This document shows, piece after piece, positions 42,540-51,661 of a stretch of DNA of 64,000 bases. The stretch comes from Cyanobacteria bacterium TGS_CYA1. Its GTDB lineage: Bacteria > Cyanobacteriota > Vampirovibrionia > Obscuribacterales > Obscuribacteraceae. Both the position numbers and the translations under genes were made by a program. Position 1 is the stretch's first letter. Each line of letters begins with the position of its first letter. A model generated the notes under the pieces. It saw only the letters and a list, made by a program, of their open reading frames with translations, made no database searches and was not told the DNA's origin. The stretch spans positions 310,001-374,000 of the forward strand of contig JAHCIQ010000003.1 in NCBI GenBank assembly GCA_026129135.1, read 5' to 3'.

Positions 42540-43055
42540 ATGAAAAATTCACCAATCTATAAAATCGTCGCTCGCCTCTACGGATTATTGAATAAAGTCG
42601 GGGCTGGCTTTTCGCATCTGTTTCTATTAGCGATGCGGCTGAATTTCGGTATTCAGTTATTCACTATAGGAAAAGGTAAGCTCGCTCACCACAAAGATAT
42701 TGCAGAATATTTTGCCAGTCTCAACATTCCAATGCCTGACCTCAATGCCTGGTTTGTAGGCGGGGTCGAAATGATTGGAGGGCTTTGTCTTGCCATTGGT
42801 CTGCTTACAAGACCTTTTGGATTGATGATTGCCATTGCAATGACTGTGGCATACCTCACCGCTGAAAAGGACGCGCTCAATATTACTTTTGAGCATCAGG
42901 AAAAATTCTTCCAGGCAGACCCCTTCTTCTTTCTATTATTAGGAGTTATCTGTTTTGGATTCGGGGCTGGAAAAATCTCGTTCGATTTCTTGATTCAGAA
43001 ACTCTTTCTAAAAGAAGAACCTATTCAAACAGAAGAAACTAAGAAAACAGATTAG
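42540..43055 (+). CDS. DoxX family membrane protein
   Basis: The 171-residue protein has four hydrophobic helices. LRLNFGIQLFTIGKGKLAHH matches the DoxX N-terminal signature, followed by FVGGVEMIGGLCLAIGLLTR, the second conserved helix. DoxX proteins take part in membrane redox or metabolite functions that are poorly defined (in mycobacteria they associate with superoxide dismutase and thiol oxidation). The end overlaps the converging gene by 17 bases. It has a charged tail of E, K and T. Confidence 0.88.
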   Translation: MKNSPIYKIVARLYGLLNKVGAGFSHLFLLAMRLNFGIQLFTIGKGKLAHHKDIAEYFASLNIPMPDLNAWFVGGVEMIGGLCLAIGLLTRPFGLMIAIAMTVAYLTAEKDALNITFEHQEKFFQADPFFFLLLGVICFGFGAGKISFDFLIQKLFLKEEPIQTEETKKTD

Positions 43056-45828
43056 CATCTCTTGCCGAAGCAACTAAGAAGTTCACCAATCCAGGCATAC
43101 TCATTCCAGCCAGGATGACGATGATACCGCAATTAATGCGTGCCATCTTGCTCATGGAGCCAAACCAGAACTTGTCTATATTAGTCGATTTGAAGCGAGC
43201 GTGGCAGCTAGCAATCGTGATTGAGCCCCAGAGAATTGCTATTGCTTCAATCGAAAGAGAAAAGACGTTCAGTAAAGCTTCCAGATTAGCTAAATTATTC
43301 ACTCGCACTGTTCCTGCAGTATTAACTCCCATCGTGCAATCGGAGCCCTGTGGTCCGATGGTGCCATTGGTCGTCCCTTGCAAAACAGGAGCGGCTGCAA
43401 CTTGCGAATCTAAATAATAGTCGTCGCTTGCTTTAGCGGACGCGTTTGAAGCGTTTGATTCTTGTGGCTTGATTTTAAATGCGTCGCTATTCTCTTTTGA
43501 AACGAGATTAGACAGCGATTGTTGATTCTCATCGGTACCTTTGAGGTTAGAAGATGCAATGCTAACTGGCGACACAATTTTGTGATTGACAGCAGTATTG
43601 ATAGCAAGTCTGGTTTGACCCTGCTCTAGTTGGCTTTGACAAAGATTTTTTGCATATAGCGCAAGCAATTGAGCTTGCTCCTCTGCAGTTGCCATGCGAT
43701 TCTCAGGTCTTTGTGTGCTGTTTGAAAAAGCTAGTCGATATTCATGACCGCCTGGCCTCCATCTCAAGAAGAAGCGTTCTAAATCCTGAGCTGGCGAGCC
43801 ATTTCGCGAAATGGCTTGAAAGGGTCCTACTTCTTTGTGTTGTTTGAAATATTCAGGAGACTCCATAATGCCATTGTCCAGTGCTAATTCGAAGAATCGC
43901 GGTTTTGCTACATAAGGGCTTACTATATAGATTTCCTTATTGAAGCTTGGCTGAGGACCATGGATCCAGAGAACAGCTCCATTTTTTGATTCACCTGCAA
44001 TTTCTGAAGCTTTAATAACTGCTGCTAGATTGTCCTGACCGCCGCTAAATTGGGACGGTTTCAGGTTGCTCAAAGCTTTTTCGAGCGATTCTGGTCGATA
44101 ATTTTCCACTCCACTTTGTGCCACCATAATTTGTGTTTTGATTCCAGGTGACAGTTGAGAAAGGGCGTTTTTGATCTTTTCTAGATGTTCGGTCATTGCG
44201 CAAGAACCATCGAGCACAACCACCAGGCTTTGCGGAGCGAGGCATGGAAGTTTAGTGAGAGTCTGCGTTATATAATTGACCTGATTGTCTTGATAGTCTA
44301 TTGCGGTGATTGAATTTGCAAAAACAGAATTGATTTGCAAAGCCATTGTATTTGCTGAAACATCATCAGGACTCAGTTTGCCACATAATACATTTTCGTC
44401 GTTGCTTAATTTTGAAGCAACGATGTTTTTGAGTCCTGTTTTGATCGAATCTTTGGACGCAATTCTTAGTTCGTGATTGCCTTTGAGTGAAAAGTTTGTA
44501 TCGATGAAATGTGGTAAACACAAACTTGCATCGTTTGGAGTATGTATTTTGAGCGGGGCTGTAATTGCAAGCGCTACTTTTAATTGACCTTGTGCAGGTA
44601 CTGGATAACAGTGCAACAATACTCTATCGCGCCCAAGATCGGTCACGATCGCAGGTGCTTGATGACTCGCTTCGATCCAGCTGTTAGCCGATTCATCTTT
44701 GACACTGGGCGAAAAAACGGTTTCTTGAGCCATGCCGTTCTTTTGCCATATGCTCATTCCCGATACGACGGCTCCTTCTGGTAAGCCAATCTCGGCTCTT
44801 ACTTCCTGACCTTCGAAAGTACGATTCTTAAATACATAAGTCCAGTAGAAGGTACTCGATGCCGAGCTTGCATTTACACGACCATATAATTCGGAGCGGT
44901 GCAAACTCAGTCCTTCAACAGGAAGTCCCACTACATGTTTGCTCAAATATTCATCGGGCATGGTGGCAAAGTTCAAAGAGTTGTCTTCTCTAAAAGGCTT
45001 TCCAGTAATCTGGAAATACAATTGTCGCAGCGATACGTTGTCTATTTGCAAGAACATTCCTGAGATTCCAATCGATTTTTGATTGGCGCATTCCATAGTC
45101 AGCTCTCGTTCGGGTTTAAAAAAATGCAAAATTTGATAGCCTCTGTTTTTCCAGGTGTCGTCTTCATCGAGTTCAGAAACAGCAAGGAATTCAGCAGATC
45201 TAATCAATATGGGTTTTGCTTCAGCCAAACATAGGGTGAGCGATGATAGTATCGCACCCGATACCACGTATGCCATTGCTTTTTTGCGACTGCTTTGAGT
45301 GGAGCGCGAATCTCTTACTGCGCGTGCCAGATAGATAGAAACGAATCCAGATAGAAGAAAGATAATTGCAATCAATCCTACTTCCATTGCGTGTTTCGTG
45401 CCGTCGAGCGAATGAGTCGGATATCTCAGAATCACTGCTGCGATTGAAACAAAAAATGTCAGGGCACTTGTACCTATTGCCATGCCATTTAGGAGTCCAC
45501 GCTGGATAGCTTTTTTGCAGTCATTTTTAACTAGAGAATTCCAGGTGATTAAATTGGCTACTGGAATTAAAAGAAGCAATGCGAATTCGCACAAAGATTC
45601 GACTGGGTGTTTCAACAATAAAAGAGCTAGTTGAAGATGGTTTGTCACAAGAGCAGACACAAGCAACAACCCCGGAAGAACCACTCCTAGTGTAACTACC
45701 CAGATTCCAGAATCGTGTGGATTTGAAAAATTGGATGAATCTTTGTTTTCGATACTTTCTGCTAAGTCTTCCAGAAAACTGCCAGGTGTTTTAGTTGACT
45801 GCTCATTTTCGACAATCGGTGTGCTCAT
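43039..45828 (-). CDS. Large membrane protein with VIT-like and von Willebrand A-like domains
   Basis: ATG 45828 has GAGGTTTTTACT upstream and gives 929 residues. The first ~205 hold about five helices (VVTLGVVLPGLLLVSALVTN, ALTFFVSIAAVILRYP). Next, at about 300-380, FYWTYVFKNRTFEGQEVRAE and IGLPEGAVVSGMSIWQKNG resemble a VIT domain. SLVVVLDGSCAMTEHLEKIK near residue 540 is a vWA first strand with a degenerate MIDAS (DGSCA instead of DxSxS). Two more helices close the protein. The layout recalls cyanobacterial large PEP-CTERM/VIT integral membrane proteins (TIGR02921-like), but I am not sure. Function unknown. Confidence 0.65.
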   Translation of the reverse strand: MSTPIVENEQSTKTPGSFLEDLAESIENKDSSNFSNPHDSGIWVVTLGVVLPGLLLVSALVTNHLQLALLLLKHPVESLCEFALLLLIPVANLITWNSLVKNDCKKAIQRGLLNGMAIGTSALTFFVSIAAVILRYPTHSLDGTKHAMEVGLIAIIFLLSGFVSIYLARAVRDSRSTQSSRKKAMAYVVSGAILSSLTLCLAEAKPILIRSAEFLAVSELDEDDTWKNRGYQILHFFKPERELTMECANQKSIGISGMFLQIDNVSLRQLYFQITGKPFREDNSLNFATMPDEYLSKHVVGLPVEGLSLHRSELYGRVNASSASSTFYWTYVFKNRTFEGQEVRAEIGLPEGAVVSGMSIWQKNGMAQETVFSPSVKDESANSWIEASHQAPAIVTDLGRDRVLLHCYPVPAQGQLKVALAITAPLKIHTPNDASLCLPHFIDTNFSLKGNHELRIASKDSIKTGLKNIVASKLSNDENVLCGKLSPDDVSANTMALQINSVFANSITAIDYQDNQVNYITQTLTKLPCLAPQSLVVVLDGSCAMTEHLEKIKNALSQLSPGIKTQIMVAQSGVENYRPESLEKALSNLKPSQFSGGQDNLAAVIKASEIAGESKNGAVLWIHGPQPSFNKEIYIVSPYVAKPRFFELALDNGIMESPEYFKQHKEVGPFQAISRNGSPAQDLERFFLRWRPGGHEYRLAFSNSTQRPENRMATAEEQAQLLALYAKNLCQSQLEQGQTRLAINTAVNHKIVSPVSIASSNLKGTDENQQSLSNLVSKENSDAFKIKPQESNASNASAKASDDYYLDSQVAAAPVLQGTTNGTIGPQGSDCTMGVNTAGTVRVNNLANLEALLNVFSLSIEAIAILWGSITIASCHARFKSTNIDKFWFGSMSKMARINCGIIVILAGMSMPGLVNFLVASARDANLFS

Positions 45829-45969
45829 AGTAAAAACCTCGAATAAAAACATCACCACATATGGTGGCGATTAAATTTCTCAGCAAGTTATTCACGCCCA
45901 GAGGCGAGCATTACTGATATAAAAGGGGGACGACGGGGATTTTTAGCTTAAGTGAGGTCGGCACATTTC

Positions 45970-45992
45970 AAAATAGGGTTTCCCCTAGTTTT
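45970..45992 (-). terminator. Hairpin after the SixA-like gene
   Basis: On the minus strand AAAACTAGGGG, a GAAA-like loop and CCCTATTTT form an A/T-closed hairpin right at the stop of the gene ending at 45992. The T stretch follows the stem, as in short rho-independent terminators. It separates this gene from the large gene starting at 45828. Confidence 0.5.
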
Positions 45993-46492
45993 CAAGCGTT
46001 GTATCCGTTAAGCTCTTTGGGTCTTAGAATCCATTCGAATTTGCCTGATTCGTTATTGACATGCAGCCAATCGTCAAAGTCAAAGCTTATGCGAGCAAGT
46101 GTCGCTGTTGGAAAATGTTCGCGCTGTCCTGTCAGAAAATGAAGCAATTCACCAAAGCCGGGATTATGTCCAATCATCAAAATATTTTTGGTTTCGCTGT
46201 CTTGACGTTTGACTATATTTACAAGCGAACGACAGCTTGCTTCATAGATTCCATCTTCATAATCTACCCGAAGATCTAATTTGGCAGATTGCAAAAATAA
46301 ATCACAGGTCTGGCGCGTGCGTTTTGCTGGAGAACAGACCACTAAATCGAGTGCGCACCCTTTTTTGGCGAAGACTTCACCCATAAAAGGTGCTGCACGT
46401 TTGCCTCGCTCATTTAGGGGACGATCGAAGTCAGAAAGATTCGGGCTATCCCAACTCGATTTTGCATGACGCAATAGGTAAAGATTAAGCAT
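45992..46492 (-). CDS. SixA-type histidine phosphatase
   Basis: The 166-residue protein is a small histidine-phosphatase-superfamily member. LYLLRHAKSSWDSPNLSDFD holds the RHG-type motif with catalytic His9, followed by RPLNERGKRAAPFMG, VVCSPAKRTRQT and IGHNPGFGELLHFLTG with the second His. This order is that of SixA, which dephosphorylates phosphohistidine in proteins. The target is not known. It is a single gene with the start at ATG 46492. Confidence 0.9.
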   Translation of the reverse strand: MLNLYLLRHAKSSWDSPNLSDFDRPLNERGKRAAPFMGEVFAKKGCALDLVVCSPAKRTRQTCDLFLQSAKLDLRVDYEDGIYEASCRSLVNIVKRQDSETKNILMIGHNPGFGELLHFLTGQREHFPTATLARISFDFDDWLHVNNESGKFEWILRPKELNGYNA

Positions 46493-46533
46493 ATTGATTG
46501 ATTATAAATCGTGCCGGATGATAAAACAATTCT

Positions 46534-47076
46534 ATGACAGTGATTCAAATTCCAAACCGCCAGAATCAGCTTACAGCTACTCTTACTTTGCCTGAAGATT
46601 GGATAGCTGGAACAAAGCCAGCGCGACCCGCTTATTTGCAAATGCAAAAATTTTTTGTTTCGCCAAGAGACGAGCGAGCTGGAATTTGTTTGCGTTCGCC
46701 CGGTAAAAAGACTTATGACTTTCTATCGAGTCAAGAGAACCCTTTTTTGGAACTCTTGCGTAAACCACCGCATCCTTTGTCTGAGCAAGAATTTCTTGGT
46801 ATTCAATTGTTGTTGGAGCAAGCAAGTTGGCCAGCACGTTTTTCCAGAGAAATAGCAAGGACTATTTTTTTGAATCCGCGAAATGTTCTTGAACTGCAAG
46901 GGCTCTGGCTGAACGAAAACCTGATGAGTCGAGCTTTAATTCTTGATACCACATACGATACCGGCAATTATGTTCAAGAAGTCTGGTTCATATCGCCTCC
47001 CGAAAAATTTCATGATTTCGTCTGGGAAATCGATCAGATTTTCAGCTCCTTAACCTGGTATACCGCGGCTCAATGA
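46534..47076 (+). CDS. Conserved-looking protein of unknown function
   Basis: This 180-residue protein has no signal peptide or membrane helix. Segments such as YLQMQKFFVSPRDERAGICL, WPARFSREIARTIFLNPRNV and YVQEVWFISPPEKFHDFVWE look like an ordered alpha/beta domain. I cannot name a family. The stop overlaps the start of the methyltransferase gene by 4 bases (ATGA), so the two are co-translated. It is divergent from the phosphatase gene. Confidence 0.75.
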   Translation: MTVIQIPNRQNQLTATLTLPEDWIAGTKPARPAYLQMQKFFVSPRDERAGICLRSPGKKTYDFLSSQENPFLELLRKPPHPLSEQEFLGIQLLLEQASWPARFSREIARTIFLNPRNVLELQGLWLNENLMSRALILDTTYDTGNYVQEVWFISPPEKFHDFVWEIDQIFSSLTWYTAAQ

Positions 47077-47768
47077 AAATCATGAAGTCTATTTGTCCTT
47101 ATCCAGGCTGTCGAGCACATCTGGACCTGGAGGCAGAACAAGAGGTAATAAACAAACGAGGACACTGGCTTGCGACATGTCCTTCGTGCAATTTGACTGC
47201 TACTTTTAGAGAAAAGGAAGCAATCGAGAAAATGGAAGCAAGCTTCGAGCGTCGCAAAGAAGCAAACATAGTCGAGGGTGGAGCGGAGTTTCAAAGCCCT
47301 GCCTTGATGAGTGTTCTTTGTGAAGACGTGCGCAGCTTATGGAATGTGGGTTCTATATTTCGCACCGCCGATGGCGCTGGTTTTTCAAGCGTGTATTTGA
47401 GTGGTATCAGCGGTTCGCCGCCACGTAAGGAAATCGAGAAAGTATCGCTTGGGGCAGAAAAAACATTGGGTTGGAAATACAAGGTTAATCCGCTCGATTT
47501 TATCCTCGATCAAAAAGCGCTAGGTGTGCAGATTTTGGGGCTCGAACGCAACGAAAATAGCACACTTTTAACAGATGCCATAGCCAGGAATGAGCTAAGA
47601 AAACCGCTTTGTGTGGTGGTAGGCAACGAAGTTTCAGGTTTGTCTCCCCAGGTCATGCATTACTGCGATCTTTTGTGCCACCTGCCAATGCGTGGGCATA
47701 AAGAGTCGCTCAACGTAGCAGTCGCGTTTGGAATCGCCGCTTATCTTGTGAGCGATTCGTTCCACTAA
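47073..47768 (+). CDS. SpoU/TrmH-family RNA 2'-O-methyltransferase with N-terminal zinc ribbon
   Basis: The C-terminal SPOUT domain has the three family motifs: RSLWNVGSIFRTADGAGFSS (N-x-G-x3-R), VVGNEVSGLSP and SLNVAVAFGIAAYLV. These enzymes form knotted dimers and methylate ribose in tRNA or rRNA using S-adenosylmethionine. The first ~50 residues contain CPYPGC and CPSC, a likely zinc ribbon, which is unusual in the family. The RNA target is unknown. Length is 231. It is coupled to the preceding gene. Confidence 0.9.
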   Translation: MKIMKSICPYPGCRAHLDLEAEQEVINKRGHWLATCPSCNLTATFREKEAIEKMEASFERRKEANIVEGGAEFQSPALMSVLCEDVRSLWNVGSIFRTADGAGFSSVYLSGISGSPPRKEIEKVSLGAEKTLGWKYKVNPLDFILDQKALGVQILGLERNENSTLLTDAIARNELRKPLCVVVGNEVSGLSPQVMHYCDLLCHLPMRGHKESLNVAVAFGIAAYLVSDSFH

Positions 47769-47801
47769 TCTGATCGGCTGCATATCTGTTAAAATTTTGC
47801 C

Positions 47802-48209
47802 ATGGATGACGAATTAGACAAAGCGCTCCAGCTTGACATTCTTGCCAGTATGCTCAGCTCGGACAAAAAACAGGCGAAAGACCACGTGGAGACTTTGTGT
47901 GCCATTCTAGAAACCACATTGCCTGAGCATGTAAAAATCAAACGCGGCGGTATGTTTTTTTCCAAAGACAGACCTTTAGAAGAATTGACCGTTCAATTCG
48001 AAGAGAGTGCTTACATTTTAGTGGTGAGCAAGAAAGGCTCTGTCTCAGCCAAAAAACAAAAGCTTGTGCGAGGAATCTCTTTGAGCAGTGTCGACATGCA
48101 GGTACAAGAATGTATTGATGCTATCGTCCAACATTTGAGCGAAACTGCTGCCAAGAGTTCTGCTGCGCGCGAAGCGCTAGCTCGCTTTATCTCGGGTAAC
48201 AAATTCTAG
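47802..48209 (+). CDS. Conserved cytoplasmic protein of unknown function, in YbjQ-like operon
   Basis: This 135-residue protein is alpha/beta with ETTLPEHVKIKRGGMFFSKD, TVQFEESAYILVVSKKGSVS and a C-terminal helix pair (VDMQVQECIDAIVQHLSETA). No signal or membrane segment is present. I cannot name a family. The next gene starts at the base after its stop, so translation is coupled with the tandem YbjQ-like proteins; it is likely a partner. Confidence 0.7.
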   Translation: MDDELDKALQLDILASMLSSDKKQAKDHVETLCAILETTLPEHVKIKRGGMFFSKDRPLEELTVQFEESAYILVVSKKGSVSAKKQKLVRGISLSSVDMQVQECIDAIVQHLSETAAKSSAAREALARFISGNKF

Positions 48210-49232
48210 ATGCCTAAAAACGACGAAGATAAAAAGCGTTATAAAGAGGTTCAAAAGGCGTCTCGAGCCGAGCTTGAACGTGGTGGAATTCCGATACTTG
48301 CTAAAGAGCGTATCGAAGCGCAATTGAAATCGGGGTCCAAGTTTTTTTCAAGCGACCTTTCGGTAAAAGAATATCTTCTGACCAGAGAGCAAAATATTGT
48401 CCCAATTGGTCAGGTGATGGGGACTGCATTCTTTAACATAAGCTTGTTTGGAAGCTTTTTTCGAATCAGGCTCAAAACTGGCGAAATGACTTCAGTCAGT
48501 CAAGCACTTTTGCAAGCCAGACATAAAGCAGTCGAGCGTCTAAAAGAAGAGGCGCGCTTGATGGGTGCAAATGGTGTTATTGGTGTAAAAATAAACGCTG
48601 GCACACGGTCGTGGTCTAGTAGTTTGCGCGAGTTTACTGCAGTTGGAACAGCAGTGAAAATACCTGGTTGGCCGCGCGACCGCGATGTATTCGTTTGCGA
48701 TTTGAGTGGACAGGAATTCTGGCAATTGCTCACCGGTGGTTATAGACCAGTGAGTCTTGCTTTTGGTATTTGCTCGTACTACGTTTTTACCAATTGGGCA
48801 ACGCAAAGACAGATTTACGCCTGGTGGGGCGGCAATCAAAATAACAATCAAGAAATAGAATTGTTCACCCAGAGTTTTTACGACGCTCGTCATCTAGTTA
48901 TGAGTCATTTAAAATCAGATTTGAATAATTCCGCCGCCGACGGAGTTGTGGGTGTACAGGTCGATTACGACCTAGAGCATATTCCATTGAACGAAAAGGA
49001 TGCGACTCAATGGGACATGATTATTCATATGACTGCCATCGGTACTGGTGTCATAGAAGATCGCGATTACATTCCTAACGACAAAGAAAAATTGTCCAAA
49101 TTGTCTCCTCAATTTTGCATAAACATAGCTGATAGAAAGCTTGCATCTGCCAGACCAAGTCGTATGCGCGAATTAGAATCGGAAATAATTTCGTTTGACT
49201 CAATAAAAAAATACTACGGTAACGAGGACTGA
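48210..49232 (+). CDS. Protein with two tandem YbjQ-like (heavy-metal-binding type) domains
   Basis: The 340 residues carry two diverged copies of a YbjQ-like domain. Copy 1 (~45-150) has FSSDLSVKEYLLTREQ and LMGANGVIGVKI with EFTAVGTAVKIPG. Copy 2 (~158-290) has FVCDLSGQEFWQLLTGGYRP and the loop-rich middle, ending AADGVVGVQV and MTAIGTGVIE. YbjQ/DUF74 proteins form pentameric rings and are labelled heavy-metal-binding, but their role is uncertain. Copy 2 has a W- and N-rich insert. It is followed by a second such gene 3 bases later. Confidence 0.78.
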   Translation: MPKNDEDKKRYKEVQKASRAELERGGIPILAKERIEAQLKSGSKFFSSDLSVKEYLLTREQNIVPIGQVMGTAFFNISLFGSFFRIRLKTGEMTSVSQALLQARHKAVERLKEEARLMGANGVIGVKINAGTRSWSSSLREFTAVGTAVKIPGWPRDRDVFVCDLSGQEFWQLLTGGYRPVSLAFGICSYYVFTNWATQRQIYAWWGGNQNNNQEIELFTQSFYDARHLVMSHLKSDLNNSAADGVVGVQVDYDLEHIPLNEKDATQWDMIIHMTAIGTGVIEDRDYIPNDKEKLSKLSPQFCINIADRKLASARPSRMRELESEIISFDSIKKYYGNED

Positions 49233-49235
49233 TAA

Positions 49236-50054
49236 ATGCCGGATCCAAATGAGAATGAAATTCCAGAGCACGCACATGAGCGTCTGAAGCACATGAAAGG
49301 AACGGGTGGTAAGCGTGTTCTTTTCACCTCAGACTTATCGGTGAACGAATTTCTATTGATCAAAGAAGCCGGTTTCGAGCCAGCGGGTCTAGTAGTAGGA
49401 AGCTCGATTTATCATATTGGTTTTCAATTTCCTCGTTTGATGCAAAACATGGAAATGGATGTTTTGACTCAGGCTTTGTATCACGCTCGCGAGCTTGCTA
49501 TGACACGTATGCAAGCCGAAGCGCAAGAGCTCGATGCCGACGGTATAGTAGGAGTGCGCTTGCATGTAAAGCATATGAGCTGGAACCAAGATCTGGCAGA
49601 ATTTGTCGCAATCGGAACTGCTGTTTATAACAAAAACGGCGATAAATCTTTCAGGGCTCCAAACGGTAAGCCTTTCACAAGCGACTTATCGGGGCAAGAT
49701 TTCTGGACTTTGCTGCGCTCTGGATACAGACCCGTAGGGATGGTGATGGGCAATTGTGTTTATCATATTGCTTATCAAAGTATCGGGCAATGGTTCCAGA
49801 ATATAGGCAAAAACGTCGAAATGACTAATTTCACCCAGGGGCTCTATGATGCACGAGAGCTAGCTATGGAGCGTATGCAGGTGGAAGCCGAGCAGGTCCA
49901 TGCTGAAGGTATCGTTGGTGTAAATATTACCGAAGGTAATTATGGGTGGAGCTCACACGTGCTCGAGTTCTTTTCTGTAGGAACAGCGATTGTACCAATG
50001 CGCGAAGACCACCATATTCCTACGCCGCAACTAGTAATGTCGGTAAACGACTAA
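49236..50054 (+). CDS. Second protein with two tandem YbjQ-like domains
   Basis: The 272-residue protein again has two copies: FTSDLSVNEFLLIKEAGFEP with LDADGIVGVRL and EFVAIGTAV, then FTSDLSGQDFWTLLRSGYRP with VHAEGIVGVNI and EFFSVGTAIVP. The conserved ARELAMTRMQAEAQ and ARELAMERMQVEAEQ helices are nearly identical between the two copies. This copy set is closer to a canonical YbjQ than the upstream gene. GAGGACTGATAA precedes ATG 49236. Four domains are thus encoded by two adjacent genes; hetero-oligomer formation is an inference. Confidence 0.8.
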   Translation: MPDPNENEIPEHAHERLKHMKGTGGKRVLFTSDLSVNEFLLIKEAGFEPAGLVVGSSIYHIGFQFPRLMQNMEMDVLTQALYHARELAMTRMQAEAQELDADGIVGVRLHVKHMSWNQDLAEFVAIGTAVYNKNGDKSFRAPNGKPFTSDLSGQDFWTLLRSGYRPVGMVMGNCVYHIAYQSIGQWFQNIGKNVEMTNFTQGLYDARELAMERMQVEAEQVHAEGIVGVNITEGNYGWSSHVLEFFSVGTAIVPMREDHHIPTPQLVMSVND

Positions 50055-50074
50055 TTTACCTGAAAACTTAAATA

Positions 50075-51661
50075 CTAATCTGGATTTGGAGTCAGGTAAA
50101 CGTAATTAGCGTCTTCCTGCTGGATTTTATACTGTTTGAAAAGGGGCGCCAGACCTTTGTCTTTTAAGAACAAATATAGATTGGTTTGTTCTGGCATTTT
50201 GTAAGCATTAGTTTTGCGGCACACTATAAGTGGTGGCTTGTTCTTTTGGGCATCAGTCAAAATGTTTTTTATCGCTTCTTCTTCCCTGGCTAAAATAGCT
50301 GGTTTTATGCGCTCATTTTTCTTTTGATTGAGCTCGTATTCGCTCATGCTAACAGGGAACAACCACATGTAGCGACAGGCAGGCATGATGTTTTCATAGG
50401 ATGCAAATGCATACCAGGGGCAAGAAGTGGTATCGAGAAAAAGTACTTTGTCATTTTTAGAAGCGAATTTTTTTACTACCGGGGCGAAACTAAAATCCAT
50501 TGCACTTGCAACTTTATTCGTCCAGAAGAATTGAGCCATTGAATAAATGGCACAAACCGCCAGGCAAGCGATTTGAGCAAAACGTGCTTTGCTGCCTGGA
50601 GTTATATTGAAAACGAGTATCATGTAGGAAAGAGTGCTGAATCCAAGAAGTGGTATGCCATAGTAAGACCAGTTTTTTACTTGAATGACAATGAGCAGAA
50701 TTGAACTTACCAGCATCAAAAGCAGTGGAAAAGCAATTGGCATTTTCTTGAAATTGATAGCAAGAAGAGCAATTGCAATTAAACTGTAAATTGTTAGCGG
50801 AGCCCATAAGCCAGACATGAAGAAAGGTTTGTCCGAATCATAAGCAGAAAAGCCTGTGACCATCATTGGCATAAGTTTGTCGAAAAAACCATATTTGATA
50901 TCGGCAGGCAAGAACAAAAAATGTAATCCATACAGTGCACCGCTCAGAATACAGGCTAAGAGTTCTGGACGAAGCATGAATTTCAAATAGCTCAAGCCGC
51001 AATTCTTAAGAGTCCAGCCTTCTAGAAAAAGCAGAAAAATCAGAAAATGGGGTTTGAGTGATAGACCGATTCCTGCCAATATTCCAATTACAATTGAAAG
51101 GGGCAGATAGAATTTTCCACCTGGTTTTTGCCCGTTGGTGCGCGTTATGCAAAAGAAAAAGTAAGGCAAGAAAAATAAGAAAAACAAATATTCGCGCTGA
51201 CCAAAATCGAACATGGAAAGCACCGACATAAGCGAGATGCATCCCAGCCCGGCGTGAAATAAATAGCGTTTTGGGGCTTGAATCAAGAACAGTGCAAGAA
51301 TTGAAGCTGTGATTAAACTTATCGCTAACATGCTTATTTGAAACCAGAAAACGATATTTCCGCCCAGAAGATTTTGCACCATGGCTGGTATCATGCTCAG
51401 ATACATAATCAACGGCGGATTAGTGTCGAAAAAGTCTACATATGGTCGCTTTCCTGCTAAAAGCAGTTGTCCGCATTGCAGATACAGTCCCATGTCGCCC
51501 GCCATGCACCTGTAGTCGTTCAATCTTTGAAAGCTATTGAGCAATAAAATTAAAATGCAAAATAAAATCCAGGAAAGCGACTCTCCTTGTTTAGGAGAGG
51601 CATTCAACTGAGCTGAATTCGTTTCATTCCCACTCAAGGGTCCACTGCCAGAATTGTTCAT
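50075..51661 (-). CDS. GT-C-type polytopic membrane glycosyltransferase
   Basis: The 528-residue protein has about ten to twelve hydrophobic helices. After helix 1, GDMGLYLQCGQLLLAGKRPY and VDFFDTNPPLIMYLSMIPAM match the GT39/ArnT/PMT-like pattern in which an Asp in the first loop is catalytic (here D in AGDMGLY or DFFDTNPP). The C-terminal ~100 residues are a soluble domain. Such enzymes take sugar from an isoprenoid lipid on the outer face of the membrane. Start ATG 51661 lies inside the 3' end of the lipoprotein gene (38-base overlap), so the two are coupled. Confidence 0.82.
   Translation of the reverse strand: MNNSGSGPLSGNETNSAQLNASPKQGESLSWILFCILILLLNSFQRLNDYRCMAGDMGLYLQCGQLLLAGKRPYVDFFDTNPPLIMYLSMIPAMVQNLLGGNIVFWFQISMLAISLITASILALFLIQAPKRYLFHAGLGCISLMSVLSMFDFGQREYLFFLFFLPYFFFCITRTNGQKPGGKFYLPLSIVIGILAGIGLSLKPHFLIFLLFLEGWTLKNCGLSYLKFMLRPELLACILSGALYGLHFLFLPADIKYGFFDKLMPMMVTGFSAYDSDKPFFMSGLWAPLTIYSLIAIALLAINFKKMPIAFPLLLMLVSSILLIVIQVKNWSYYGIPLLGFSTLSYMILVFNITPGSKARFAQIACLAVCAIYSMAQFFWTNKVASAMDFSFAPVVKKFASKNDKVLFLDTTSCPWYAFASYENIMPACRYMWLFPVSMSEYELNQKKNERIKPAILAREEEAIKNILTDAQKNKPPLIVCRKTNAYKMPEQTNLYLFLKDKGLAPLFKQYKIQQEDANYVYLTPNPD

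Noticed and set aside
45829..45969. Possible small RNA or gene upstream of the large VIT/vWA-like gene
   Set aside because: This ~140-base stretch has only G-rich runs and no ORF or stable stem beyond the terminator at 45970; probably promoter region.
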